NCBI RefSeq assembly: GCF_016808095.1
Contig: NC_068971.1
Coordinates: forward strand, 9,064,501 to 9,128,500
Length of the DNA stretch: 64,000 bases
DNA from: Vigna angularis
Lineage: Eukaryota > Streptophyta > Magnoliopsida > Fabales > Fabaceae
Reading direction: 5' to 3'
A program made the position numbers and the translations under genes. Below the pieces are notes generated by a model. It worked only from the letters and a program-made list of their open reading frames with translations, did not search any database and was not told the DNA's origin. Within the stretch, counting starts at the first letter, position 1. Every line of letters begins with the position of its first letter. Shown piece after piece: positions 10,097 through 19,671 of the stretch.

Positions 10097-11875
10097 TCAA
10101 TCTGTCCTTAAGCAAGTAATACATACACCAGATTCTTTTTCAACAAAGACTTTGAAACTTTTAAATATAGAAAAAGTTTCAGATTTTTCATGGAGGAGGT
10201 AAATCCAAGTTTTTCGAGAAAAATCATCAATAAAACTTAAGATATACCTCTTGTTACTAATTGAGGTGGGTTTGATAGGCCCACATATGTCTGCATGCAC
10301 AAGTTGAAGCTTGGTTGATGCTCTCCAAACACCTTTCTTTGGGATCGAATTTCGATGTTGCTTTCCTACTAAGCAGTGTGTACATAAATCTTGTGGAGTC
10401 ATAATTGAGGGTAGCCCATTAACCATCTCTTTAGAGGAAAGTAACTTCAAGCCATTGTAATGTAAATGACCAAATCGGTGGTGCCAAAGACGAGATTCAT
10501 TTACTGACTCTGTCTGAAAACATGCAGGATTTTCTGGCATCACAGTGGCTGCCACAGAAAACATCCTATTTCCACTCATTTGAACATGCATAATCTGACC
10601 ACGTCCAGGATGATGAACTGCACATATCCCATTCTGAATCACAATAGTGAGCCCTTTTTCTTGAAGTTGTCCTATGCTTAAAAGATTATTCTTAAGATCA
10701 GGAACATAGTAAACATTTGATATCACAGTTGTAAAACCATTGACATTCAGTCTGACATTTCCTTTTCCCAGTACATTCAATCTAGTATTATTACCAAGCT
10801 TGACAGTGTGCCTAAAGCTTTCATCCATGTTTGAAAACCACTCCTTATTTCCACTCATATGATTGCTACACCCAGAGTCAAGAAACCAGTTTTCTTCCTT
10901 CCCTTGTTTGTGATCAACATAGGCCATTAGTAGGAGTTCATCTTCCTGTTTCATTTCATCCTGTACCTCAGCCTCAACATAGTTTGCATTTTGCCAAGTG
11001 GGACATTCATATTGGAAATGTCCAAGTTTGTGACATTTAAAGCACTCAATGTTTGCTTTGTTGAAGGATTGTCTTCCTCTTCCTCTTCCTCTTCCTTGGC
11101 CGCCTCTAATGAAATGTCTTCCCCTTCCTCTTCCTCTTCCTCCTTTATCTTCATTAGTAATGTGAAGCACATTTTCTTCATCATCATTACTGTTCATTCT
11201 TTGCTCATGAACAAGAAGACTACTTTGTAACTCATCAATTGTCATAATCTCTAAATTGTTTGATTCTTCAATTGAACAAACAACGTAGTTAAATTTAGAG
11301 ACCATGGACCTTAGTATTTTTGCAGTGATAACACTCTCACCCATATGTTCACCACACGCTTTCATACTTTTAGCAATCTTTAGAGTACGAGCAAAATACG
11401 AATTGACCGTCTCTCCTTCTTTCATCTGTAAAATTTCAAACTCTCTGTGTAATGCTTGCAACTGTGCTCTTTTCACCCTAGTAGAGCCTTGGAATTTTTG
11501 CTTCATTGAATCCCAAATGTCTTTAGACGTGTCATCATTAAGTATTGTATTTAACACTTCACGGTCTATAGCTTGATAAAGGTAATTCTTTATCTTCAAG
11601 TCTTTTAACTTCTGCTCCTCCATCAATTTAACTTCTTCCTCTGAAGGTGTTGCTCCATCTGCAACTTTGGTGATCCCTTGCTCTACCAAATTCCAATACT
11701 GTTTGGAACGTAGGAAATTTTCCATCAACTTTGCCCAATGATCATAATGACCAGCAAATTTTGGGATTGCAGGTTGCACATACTTATCATTCTCTGCCAT
11801 TCTGTTTTCACACTCTTTTTGAAATAAATTTGTTGTTTCTTTCCACTCACTCACCACTGTTTCTCTCACTCTCAA
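10097..11875 (-). pseudogene. Copia-2 gag-protease-integrase, stopped in the integrase core
   Basis: 592 codons on the minus strand. Gag occupies about residues 30-240 (IPKFAGHYDHWAKLMENFL; VKRAQLQALHREFEIL). An RG-rich stretch leads to a CCHC knuckle near residue 280 (CFKCHKLGHFQYEC). The protease active site is at about 332 (WFLDSGCSNHMSG), pre-integrase zinc motif near 461 (LWHHRFGHLHYNG with later CTHC), and the first integrase Asp near 528 (HADICGP). The frame stops at CLRTD-TGA-GGEF, directly after the second catalytic Asp. Upstream part is well kept. A truncated gag-protease could be made, but no functional integrase. Confidence 0.92.
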
Positions 11876-11906
11876 GGAGATTTTAGGATCAGGCCCCTAT
11901 ATAGGA

Positions 11907-11918
11907 GCTCTGATACCA
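11907..11918 (-). other. Copia-2 primer-binding site
   Basis: Minus strand TGGTATCAGAGC, an exact match to the usual plant initiator tRNA-Met primer site, two bases from the LTR. Confidence 0.95.
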
Positions 11919-11920
11919 AT

Positions 11921-12198
11921 TGTTAACAGAGAATAATATACTCACTTAAGGTATGTGCTGCAGAATCACTTTATTAACAAAACATAAGTTGGCTTATAAA
12001 GCCAAAATACAGAGATAACTGACCGAAAAAGAAGGACTGAGAGGACTGTATCCACCCACGATTTTCATCCTAAAATTACGTGAATGGTTAACTGATCTAG
12101 ATTTAATCTGTATATCCTAGAAAATAGGATTGCACAACTTATTTTAACAAACTGGAAACAGACTAACATAAAATAAATATCTCCTAAACCAACCAACA
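11921..12198 (-). repeat. Copia-2 5' LTR
   Basis: 278 bp, identical by eye to 7673-7950. It drives minus-strand transcription of the element. Confidence 0.95.
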
Positions 12199-12487
12199 AA
12201 ATCGAAATATGTTTTTTTAAATTATGGTATAAAATGTCACTTTTAAAAAAACAAAAAAATGCAATTTTGCATCTAGTTTTTAAATATGATATCTACTGTG
12301 TAATTACACATAATGCTAAAAGGAGAGCCAATAAAGCAGGAGTGAAAAGATAAGATCATACACCATGCTCACAATTTGAAAAAAAATTTATCTTAAATGG
12401 ATAACAAATAACCAAGAATGACACACGTTAACATTCACGACACTTCTGATAAACCTTACCATCGGTTAATTAATTCGCATGATATGA

Positions 12488-12786
12488 ACAATCATAAAAA
12501 GAAAAAAAATAAATTCCAAACTTCTTCCACGAACAAACGAATAAAAAGTGACCCTTTTGATGTTTAAAACTTTCTCATCTGTATTCACGTAGGACTTAAT
12601 ATGCAACTTACATTCACGCTTATATTTCCATGCAGGACTTAATATGGGATCATTCTTATATTTCCAACATGAATGAAAGGAAGTAAAAAGGTATGTAAGA
12701 AAACGTCCAAGGGTGAGGTCGAATGCGGTGGGAGAACTTTTGGTTGCGATTGGTACGAGGAGTTGAGGAATAGTGGTGGTGGCCAC
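12488..12786. repeat. Copy 2 of the duplicated promoter-like block, uninterrupted
   Basis: Same orientation as 1336-1661 plus 4715-4742, without copia-1. The junction 'AAAAAGGTATG' shows the empty target site (AAAGG) of copia-1. On the minus strand 12786 downward opens with ATGGCCACCACCACTATTCC and a 106-codon frame (MATTTIPQLLVPIATKSSPT). Beyond about 45 residues this reads into what is promoter-like sequence in both copies. I treat it as a fragment of the same unrecognised gene as 4719-5000. Confidence 0.7.
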
Positions 12787-12789
12787 ATT

Positions 12790-13910
12790 AATTTTTAATT
12801 AATTAGACACCAATAATTATTCATAAAATAAAATGATACTAACATTTTTAGTTAATTAGACAACAAAAATTAAGCAAAAACAAACAAATAATTTTGGATA
12901 TTCATCAAATCAACAAAATCTAACGCGTAATAAATAAAATTAAAAACGTAATAAAACATCATGATTTCAAAAATAACTTTTTAAACATATACAATGGTGT
13001 GGGTGGGGTTTTAGTTCCAAACACTGATTTTCCAGTCTGTGGTGCTAAAACAAAATAAAAAGAAGGAATTATTCTGATCTATGGAGAACAAGTTGTTGTC
13101 AGAGTCGAATGTTAGATATATTGTATAAGACCGTACAATAGTTGCCAAATCCTATAAATAGGAATTGTTGTAAAACGTAGATAGAAATGATCTATGATTT
13201 TTGTTCCTACATTGTGTTGAGGATTCTTTGTGCTGTAGTGGAATCCAAGCCTCAAGTTTATTGTCCAATCTAAGAATAAAATAGAGGAATGACGTTAACG
13301 AGGAAATAACCGCAGATATTACATCAAGTCTCTTCTTAAATAAAAATATAGGAATCACATCTAATAAAAAATAAAAATATAAGAAACCTAAGTTAGAAAA
13401 AAAAAACAAGGAAAACACGTAATTCAATAAAATTCTTCTTCTAAAACCAGACTAAAGATCAAATAGAGTTTGATTAGACTGAAAGTTAAGTCAAATTGAA
13501 AAGAAACAAACTAAATCAAATCGAGTGAGTCGAAACTCAAAAAAATCACTTGATATTCATAATTTCGTTGTTTTTAAAATTTTCGATCTTTCTGATGTTG
13601 TAATAATAATTAAATTTGGGTCTAATCACTTCATTATTCATTTTGAAATCAATTAAAAAAATAATGTAATAATTAGAAAAACTTTGCATATATAATTTAT
13701 ATACAACTTAGTGTATATAATTTGGCATAAATCCTATATAATTTTGTGTATATAATTTGGCTCTTTAAAATCAGAAATAAGTAATTCTTTAAAAAAAAAT
13801 TCTTTAAAATCAGAAATAAGTAATTCTTTTAAAAAAATTGTTTGTAAATTTTAAGCTATAAGTAAAAGGGGAGACCTATGTAATTACACGTAATAAGAAA
13901 GAAATAACTT
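12790..13910. other. AT-rich intergenic DNA
   Basis: No coding sequence. A stretch near 13108-13260 with TGTTAGATATATTG and CCTATAAATAGG resembles a copia LTR promoter, but no second end was found. Two near-identical 'TTTAAAATCAGAAATAAGTAATTC' type segments lie at 13765-13830. Confidence 0.45.
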
Positions 13911-13914
13911 TTAA

Positions 13915-14150
13915 TAACGACTTGATTCACGAAATTCTTTGTTGTTGGCTTTCAGATAAATCTCTTCCACGATTCACTTTTGTGAGCACATGGTTTCAAT
14001 GTTGGATATCCGATTTAACTTTTGTCAAACTCCTATCTTCAGAGAGCGAGCAAACACTCTAGTGTTTTCTAATAATCTTTCAGCACCAAGATGATAGCTT
14101 CGTGTTAGGTCCTTATTCTGTATTGTGTTTGCTGCAAATAAACACTCCAA
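13915..14150 (+). pseudogene. F-box gene relic (copy B), inverted relative to copy A
   Basis: The plus strand reads DLIHEILCCWLSDKSLPRF, then TFVSTWFQCWISDLTFVKLLSSESEQTL and a stop. This is the alpha-helical F-box start that also appears on the minus strand at about 7400-7620, with the same downstream nucleotides (for example 'AATAATCTTYMA...GATGATAGC'). Only the first 80 or so codons are left; no FBA domain follows. With copy A it forms a diverged inverted pair about 6.3 kb apart. Confidence 0.6.
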
Positions 14151-14159
14151 TTTTTATAA

Positions 14160-15020
14160 TGTTAAATTATGTTTAAATGTTCCTGACATGATTAAAAAGT
14201 TGATAAACTATATTAAAATGTATGTGATGTTAAAATCCGTATTGAATGTATGGTAATATTAACTTATTATTAAAACGGTTAAAAATAATTTTTGCTCTTT
14301 ATTTTAATCGATTAAGCAACTTATTTAATGGATTAAAATTATCTGATGCACACTAGGAAGTTTAACTCTTTGTTTTAATTAATTAAATAAATAAAATAAT
14401 AATATTGTGTCTTTGTTATATATATGTGGTTAATTCATTTTGCAGGAAAAAAAAAATTCTAAGAGCTTCATTTAGGAAACAAGAACATTTGTTGTGAAGT
14501 CTTGGAGCAATTTTGGAGAAGAAAAACATCAATTGAGAAAATTTGAAGTTGCAAGCCTTCAAAAATGAGAGGAAAGATCTAAAGAGTCTGAATTTTGTTT
14601 TCTTTGTAACATCAACATTGACCGTGTATCTATTTTTCCTGTAATTTATGTGCATTGTAGTTATCTTTGCTGTATAGACAAGGTTCCTAGTGAATGTGTC
14701 TTAGGAGTTAATTCTTGTTATATTTAGAGATTTAGAGTATATAGGTGAATTTTGTATTTTTGTAATCTTGACACTTTTTCTTAGTAGATTTCCTTTCAAC
14801 TCAGGTTGTTGGAAGAAGACTGGACATAAACTCTTGAAGAGTTGAACCAATATAAATTTTTATGTGATTTCTTTCATTGTTTTTGCTTAATTATCATTTA
14901 ATTCTTTGAAAAGTTAAAAATTTCATTGAAAATAGTTTCATACACCAAAATTTTTTCAAAAAGGTTAAAAATAGTTTCAAACCAATTCACCCCCTCTTGG
15001 TTGAGATATATTACTATCAC
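14160..15020 (+). mobile_element. Possible SIRE-like copia solo LTR
   Basis: It begins TGTTAAATTATG, contains ATTTTAATCGATTAAG and a late part with GGTTGTTGGAAGAAGACTGG, and ends in 'CCAATTCACCCCCTCTTGG', a sequence typical of the 3' end of plant SIRE-type copia LTRs. No gag-pol or second LTR is adjacent, and I could not match a target duplication, so the ends are approximate. Confidence 0.4.
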
Positions 15021-15034
15021 AGATTTAACACGAA

Positions 15035-15300
15035 TCATCATGTCTCGACCTTCGATTTAGGCTCGAGTCAATCTGTCTCGACCTTTGAACAAGATCGATT
15101 CGTCTCGACCTTTGGCTCTGACTCAACCGTTACGACCTTTAACTAGGGTAAGTTCGTCTTGACCTTTAGTCCAGATCGACTCAAGTTGACCTTCAACCCA
15201 AACCGATCTAATTCAACCTTGTATCTAGGTTGACTTATCTCAATCTTCGTCATGGATCGACCCATCTTAACCGTCGACTTAGATCAATCCGTCTTGACTT
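15035..15300. repeat. Degenerate ~30-bp tandem repeat (CGACCTTT... family)
   Basis: About nine diverged units with the pattern 'GATCGAYTCGTCTCGACCTTTG' (first 20 bases shared best). Copies decay toward the right. No coding frame. Confidence 0.6.
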
Positions 15301-15309
15301 TACTCAACT

Positions 15310-16165
15310 AAAAATTTAGATTTAAAATTTCAATTAGATATTTTGATTTTCTATATTTGAAAATCTGGATTAAAAAATGAATATTTAAATGTAAATTGAA
15401 ATCTATATTTAATAAAATAGATTTTAAATGGATTAAATTGAAACAAAAGTGGATTGAATAAAGAAAATTGGAAATTTTACCCATCCCAATAGTACTAAGG
15501 GACACTTTTTATAGATGAAATAATGCTTACATGATAATAACTTAAAAATTATTGTCTGAAATACGAATAAGTCACACGGTTTATCATGTTCAGTGTTATT
15601 CTCATTTACTTTTTTTCTTCTATACATATTCTTTGTTTATCATGGTTTCTTTGTTTTTCCTTTTGAACATCTCTCTCCGCATCCTTCTCTTTATTTTACA
15701 TTAATTTGAAAAATATTAAATTACATATCTCACAAGATATTTTGATGCAATCTATTTTAGTATTTTTCATAATACCAAACATATTTTGTGTACAACAAGG
15801 TTGCCTTGTTTTTCTTTTTATAAGTGAAAGAAAGTGAGAAAGAAGTTGGAAATTACAATACGTCGTTGTCATGCATGCAACTTCTGAATTTAAAAATTTT
15901 TTAGAATATTTTGTAATGTCTAATTCCTTTCTGTTATTATCATATAATGCAAGACGACAAACTCGAAAATGCTTATATATTTTCTCTTCACACCCTTTCC
16001 TTTACGGCTTTACCTATTCCGTACAACTTCTCTCTCTTTTATTTCTTTTCACATTTAATAATTATGTATTATTATTATTACTATTTAAAAACATTTCCTG
16101 AAATATAAGAATAAATAATAATAGTTATTATTATATCAGAAGAGTAGCTGTCTCAATTTTATTTT
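15310..16165. other. AT-rich intergenic DNA
   Basis: No gene or clear repeat. A short ATT run lies at 16066-16080. Small open frames here have no recognisable domain. Confidence 0.6.
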
Positions 16166-16170
16166 AAAGG

Positions 16171-17524
16171 TGTTTCGACCGTGTCCGGACGGACCCTGTT
16201 AAAACATACAAACTTACTATCGAAGACGGACGGGCGGACGGCGAAGATACATGGACCGGGCAAACACTGCTGAATCCCACGAACCGAAGCAAGCTTCACT
16301 GGCGGGCGGCACCAATCCGGACGCTCGCTCTCTGCACCAAGCTGGACGGGCGTCCTCCCCTCCTGGCGGATGATCCTTCGCTTTCTGCTTCAAGTTGGGC
16401 GGGCGTCCTCCCTCTCCTTAGCGCTGCTCCACCCTCCCAGTTGGGGAGGGGCCGGGTACCTGCTAAAGGCACTCCGACGCTCAAGTCAGTAATATGACAG
16501 AGCGATTGTGATGCGTGTATGCATCGTTATTCAAGTTAGTCTAGAGTTTATACCTGAGACCTTTATTTATAGTGAATCGTAATGGGCTTTTACCTTTTGG
16601 GGGCCTGAAAACGGCCCAGTAATACCTTAATCTTCATTAAGGACTTTAATGTGCCATTTAGCTCTTAACAATGCTATCAACCGAGTGCGGATCGTTTGGG
16701 AAAGCGTTCAGTCTGTGGATGATTGGACGCTCGGTCCTAAGTGGTGGGCGGACGTCCAATCTTGGGTGGGCGCTCGCTAGACACCTTGGGCGTACGTCCT
16801 TGGACGGATGTCCGGTTCTTGAGGGCGGACGTTCCACTTCGGGCGGACGTTCCACATTGGGCGGACGTCCAACTCTTGGGCGAGCGTCTCATCTTGGGCG
16901 AACGTCCCATCTTGGGCGAACGTCTCATCTTGGGCGAACGTCCCATTTTGGGCGAACGTCTCATCTTGGGCGAACGTCCCATTTTGGGCGAACGTCCCAT
17001 TTTGGGCGGACGTCCCGCTCTTGGGCGAACGTCCCATTTTGGGCGAACGTCTCATCTTGGGCGAACGTCCCATTTTGGGCGAACGTCTCATCTTGGGCGA
17101 ACGTCTCATCTTGGGCGAACGTCCCATTTTGGGCGAACGTCTCATCTTGGGCGAACGTCCCATCTTGGGCGAACGTCTCATCTTGGGCGAACGTCCCATT
17201 TTGGGCGAACGTCTCATCTTGGGCGAACGTCCCATTTTGGGCGAACGTCCCATTTCGGGCGGACGTCCCGCTCTTGGGTGAACGTCCCATTTTGGGCGAA
17301 CGTCCCATTTTGGGCGGACGTCCAGCTCTTGGGCGAACGTCTCATCTTGGGCGAACGTCCCATCTTGGGCGAACGTCTCATTTTGGGCGGACGTCCAGCT
17401 CTTGGGCGGACGTCCAGCTCTTGGGCGGACGTCCAATCCTTGGGCGAACATCTCGTCCTTGGGCGAACATGCATTTACTAGATGGCTGGGCGCTCGGTCT
17501 ATGCCGGGAGGTCTTGTTAGTACA
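16171..17524 (-). repeat. LARD-like element 3' LTR
   Basis: 1354 bp; differs from the other LTR by a few substitutions outside the minisatellite and by four fewer 18-bp units inside it. Confidence 0.9.
16820..17465. repeat. 18-19 bp GC-rich minisatellite within the 3' LTR, about 35 units
   Basis: Units such as GGGCGAACGTCCCATCTT, with variants GGGCGGACGTCCAGCTCTT and GGGCGAACGTCTCATCTT. Every unit has an ACGT core, many as the palindrome GGACGTCC. Because most units are 18 bp and stop-free, all frames stay open (LGRTSH-type and ILGERP-type repeats on plus, AQDETF and MGRSPK on minus); these are artefacts. Confidence 0.95.
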
Positions 17525-17543
17525 TAAGCCCCCCAACCCCGAG
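17525..17543 (-). other. LARD-like element polypurine tract
   Basis: Minus strand CTCGGGGTTGGGGGGCTTA directly before the LTR start TGTACTAAC. Confidence 0.8.
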
Positions 17544-17689
17544 CATAATTTTATTGTGTGAAGGGGTTGTGCGTGCCTGGATGGGCGTCATTTTGGAAAA
17601 CCGCTGGATCCATGCAAACTCGGACTACTGTTTATTTGGGCGTTCGGTCTTTGGTGCTTGACACGGGTGGCCGCTCGTCATTTTGAGCG

Positions 17690-18215
17690 GACATACCATC
17701 TTGGGTGGACGTCCAAATGGGTGGACGTTCGTCATGATTGCCATCTTAGGGCGGACGTCCAAATGGGTGGACGTTCGTCATGATTGCCATCTTAGGGCGG
17801 ACGTCCAAATAGCTGGGCGCTCGGCCAGATTGCCGTTTTTGGGCGGACGTTTCATTCTGGACGGACGTTCCATCTTGGACGTCCCTTCTTGAATGATTGG
17901 ACGCTCGTCCTATGCCGGGTGGACGCTCGTCATCTTGGATGGACATGCCATCTTGGACGGACGTCTCTTCTTGAGTGATTGGACGCTCGTCCAATCTTGG
18001 GCGGACGTGCTAGTTTAGATAGACGTCCGGCTCTTGTGTTATGCGAGTCGTCCTGGGTGGGCGCTCGACTTTGGTACTCAACACGGGTGAACGCTCGGCC
18101 TTGTGGCGCTCGAGCGGCCTCGGTCCTGATTGCCATTTTGGAGGGCGGCATTGTTAACCGTTCGCTCGGTCTATGTTGGGAGGACATATCAGTACATAAG
18201 CCCCCCAAGCCCGAG
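17690..18215. repeat. Internal LTR-like segment with a second polypurine tract
   Basis: This part of the interior repeats LTR-type motifs (GGGCGGACGTCCAAATGGG and relatives, including a 46-bp unit twice at about 17702-17800). It ends at 18166-18240 in a copy of the LTR-start/polypurine junction: AGTACATAAGCCCCCCAAG, then CCCGAGCGTAATTTTTATTG, as at 17517-17560. It looks like a partial extra LTR end inside the element. Confidence 0.7.
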
Positions 18216-18342
18216 CGTAATTTTTATTGTGCGAAGGGATTTTTTAGATGGCCCCCGAATTACTGGGTCCATGTGGAGGTCGACTTGGCGTACCTTGTAG
18301 GACAAATGGCCGGACGGTTGACGTTCTCCTACTCCAGATTGG

Positions 18343-18730
18343 TGATAAATGCCAGATTCGGCTAAGTTACGGACCGCCGACTGGTCGCTGAATGCCAGAT
18401 TCGGCTAAGTTACGGACGGCCGGCTGATTGCTAAATGCCAGATTTTGCTAAGTTACGGATGGCCGGCTGATTGCTGAATGCCAGATTTGGCTAAGTTACG
18501 GATGGCCGGCTGATTGCTGAATGCCAGATTTGGCTAAGTTACGGATGGTCGGCTGATCGCTGAATGCCAGATTTGGCTAAGTTACGGATGGCCGGCTGAT
18601 CGCTGAATGCCAGATTTGGCTAAGTTACGGATGGCCGGCTGATCGCTGAATGCCAGATTTGGCTAAGTTACGGATGGCCGGCTGATCGCTGAATGCCAGA
18701 TTTGGCTAAGGTACGGACGGCCGGTCATTT
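18343..18730. repeat. 43-bp tandem repeat, about 9 units
   Basis: Units of GCTGAATGCCAGATTTGGCT plus AAGTTACGGATGGCCGGCTGATC, well conserved, in the interior of the LARD-like element. Confidence 0.92.
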
Positions 18731-18746
18731 GCTTCGTCGCCCAACC

Positions 18747-19062
18747 AAGCTGAGAGTTGTTCTCGTTGGAACACTCTTTTTCACCAGCTTGGAGTTTGGT
18801 AGGGCGGACGATCCTTCGCTTTCTTGCCCGGCCAAGCTGAGAGTTGTTCTCGTTGGAACACTCTTTTTCACCAGCTTGGTCTTACTGGGAGGATGGTCTT
18901 GCGCTTTCTTGCCCGGCCAAGCTGAGAGTTGTTCTCGTTGGAACACTCTTTTTCACCAGCTTGGTCTTACTGGGAGGATGGTCTTGCGCTTTCTTGCCCG
19001 GCCAAGCTGAGAGTTGTTCTCGTTGGAACACTCTTTTTTACCAGCTTGGTCTTACTGGGAGG
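18747..19062. repeat. 85-bp tandem repeat, 4 units
   Basis: Units start AAGCTGAGAGTTGTTCTCGT at 18747, 18834, 18919 and 19004; the first is 87 bp, the next two 85 bp and the last is partial. The open frames across it are by-products of the repeat. Confidence 0.92.
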
Positions 19063-19169
19063 ATATGCACTCGTGCCATTGTTGCGGGTTACCTGCATTA
19101 TGAAGGGAACATGGCGAATTTTAAAGAAAGTATGTGTCCGTACCTTGTAAGGCGGATTGGTGGGTTGAT

Positions 19170-19530
19170 CACGCTCGGATGAGCGCTTAAGTCTGGATTT
19201 GGACGAGCGCTCTCTGAAGCCGGGCGGACGAACGCTTAAGTCCGGATTTGGACGAGCGCTCTCTGAAGCCGGGCGGACGAACGCTTAAGTCCGGATTTGG
19301 ACGAGCGCTTTCTGAAGCCGGGCGGACGAACGCTTAAGTCCGGATTTGGACGAGCGCTTTCTGAAGCCGGGCGGACGAACGCTTAAGTCCGGATTTGGAC
19401 GAGCGCTTTCTGAAGCCGGGCGGACGAACGCTTAAGTCCGGATTTGGACGAGCGCTTTCTTAAGCCGGGCAGACGAACGCTTAAGTCCGGATTTGGACGA
19501 GCGCTCTCTGAAGCCGGGCGGACGAACCGA
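19170..19530. repeat. 49-bp tandem repeat, 7 units
   Basis: CGCTTAAGTCCGGATTTGGA recurs every 49 bp at 19184, 19233, 19282, 19331, 19380, 19429 and 19478, followed by CGAGCGCTYTCTGAAGCCGG. Confidence 0.93.
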
Positions 19531-19650
19531 ACGGCCGAAATCATGATGAGGCCGAACGGCCGAGGACATATGTCGAGCGGCTATGAAGTACTGTTGATGG
19601 GGTGTCCGTGCTCATTTCTCGTGGTCACCTTTGGTTAACCGAAGTCACAC

Positions 19651-19669
19651 GGCCCCACGGTGGGCGCCA
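19651..19669 (-). other. LARD-like element primer-binding site
   Basis: Minus strand TGGCGCCCACCGTGGGGCC, two bases after the LTR end. This type of site is used by plant Ty3/gypsy elements. The exact tRNA is not assigned here. Confidence 0.8.
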
Positions 19670-19671
19670 AA

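Larger units (their letters stand above)
7673..12198 (-). mobile_element. Copia-2: young, full-length but defective Ty1/copia element
   Basis: Two 278-bp LTRs (7673-7950, 11921-12198) appear identical base for base. Both flanks carry AAATC (7668-7672, 12199-12203). The primer-binding site TGGTATCAGAGC (minus, 11907-11918) matches initiator tRNA-Met, and the polypurine tract lies at about 7951-7965. The coding order on the minus strand is gag, zinc knuckle, protease, integrase, RT, RNase H, i.e. copia. Three lesions break it: a TGA in integrase (10097-10099), a frameshift in a nine-base A run (plus 9233-9241), and an in-frame deletion of the RT catalytic box near 8700. Identical LTRs with broken coding suggest it was mobilised recently using proteins of a relative. 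Confidence 0.95.

Noticed and set aside
13108..13260. LTR-like stretch with TGTTAGATATATTG and CCTATAAATAGG
   Set aside because: No matching second end, TSD, primer site or polypurine tract was found, so I left it out as an element.
16166..16170. The same AAAGG target word beside copia-1 and the LARD-like element
   Set aside because: Five-base A-rich words recur by chance in such AT-rich DNA; the elements are different families.
16671..17561. Long open frames on both strands (for example 296 and 246 codons plus, 224 codons minus) and their counterparts at 20172-21054
   Set aside because: They are produced by the stop-free 18-bp minisatellite, are open in nearly every frame, lie in LTRs, and have no non-repeat domain.
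18693..19182. Overlapping open frames of 105-112 codons
   Set aside because: They follow the 85-bp tandem repeat and show the same peptide in shifted frames.
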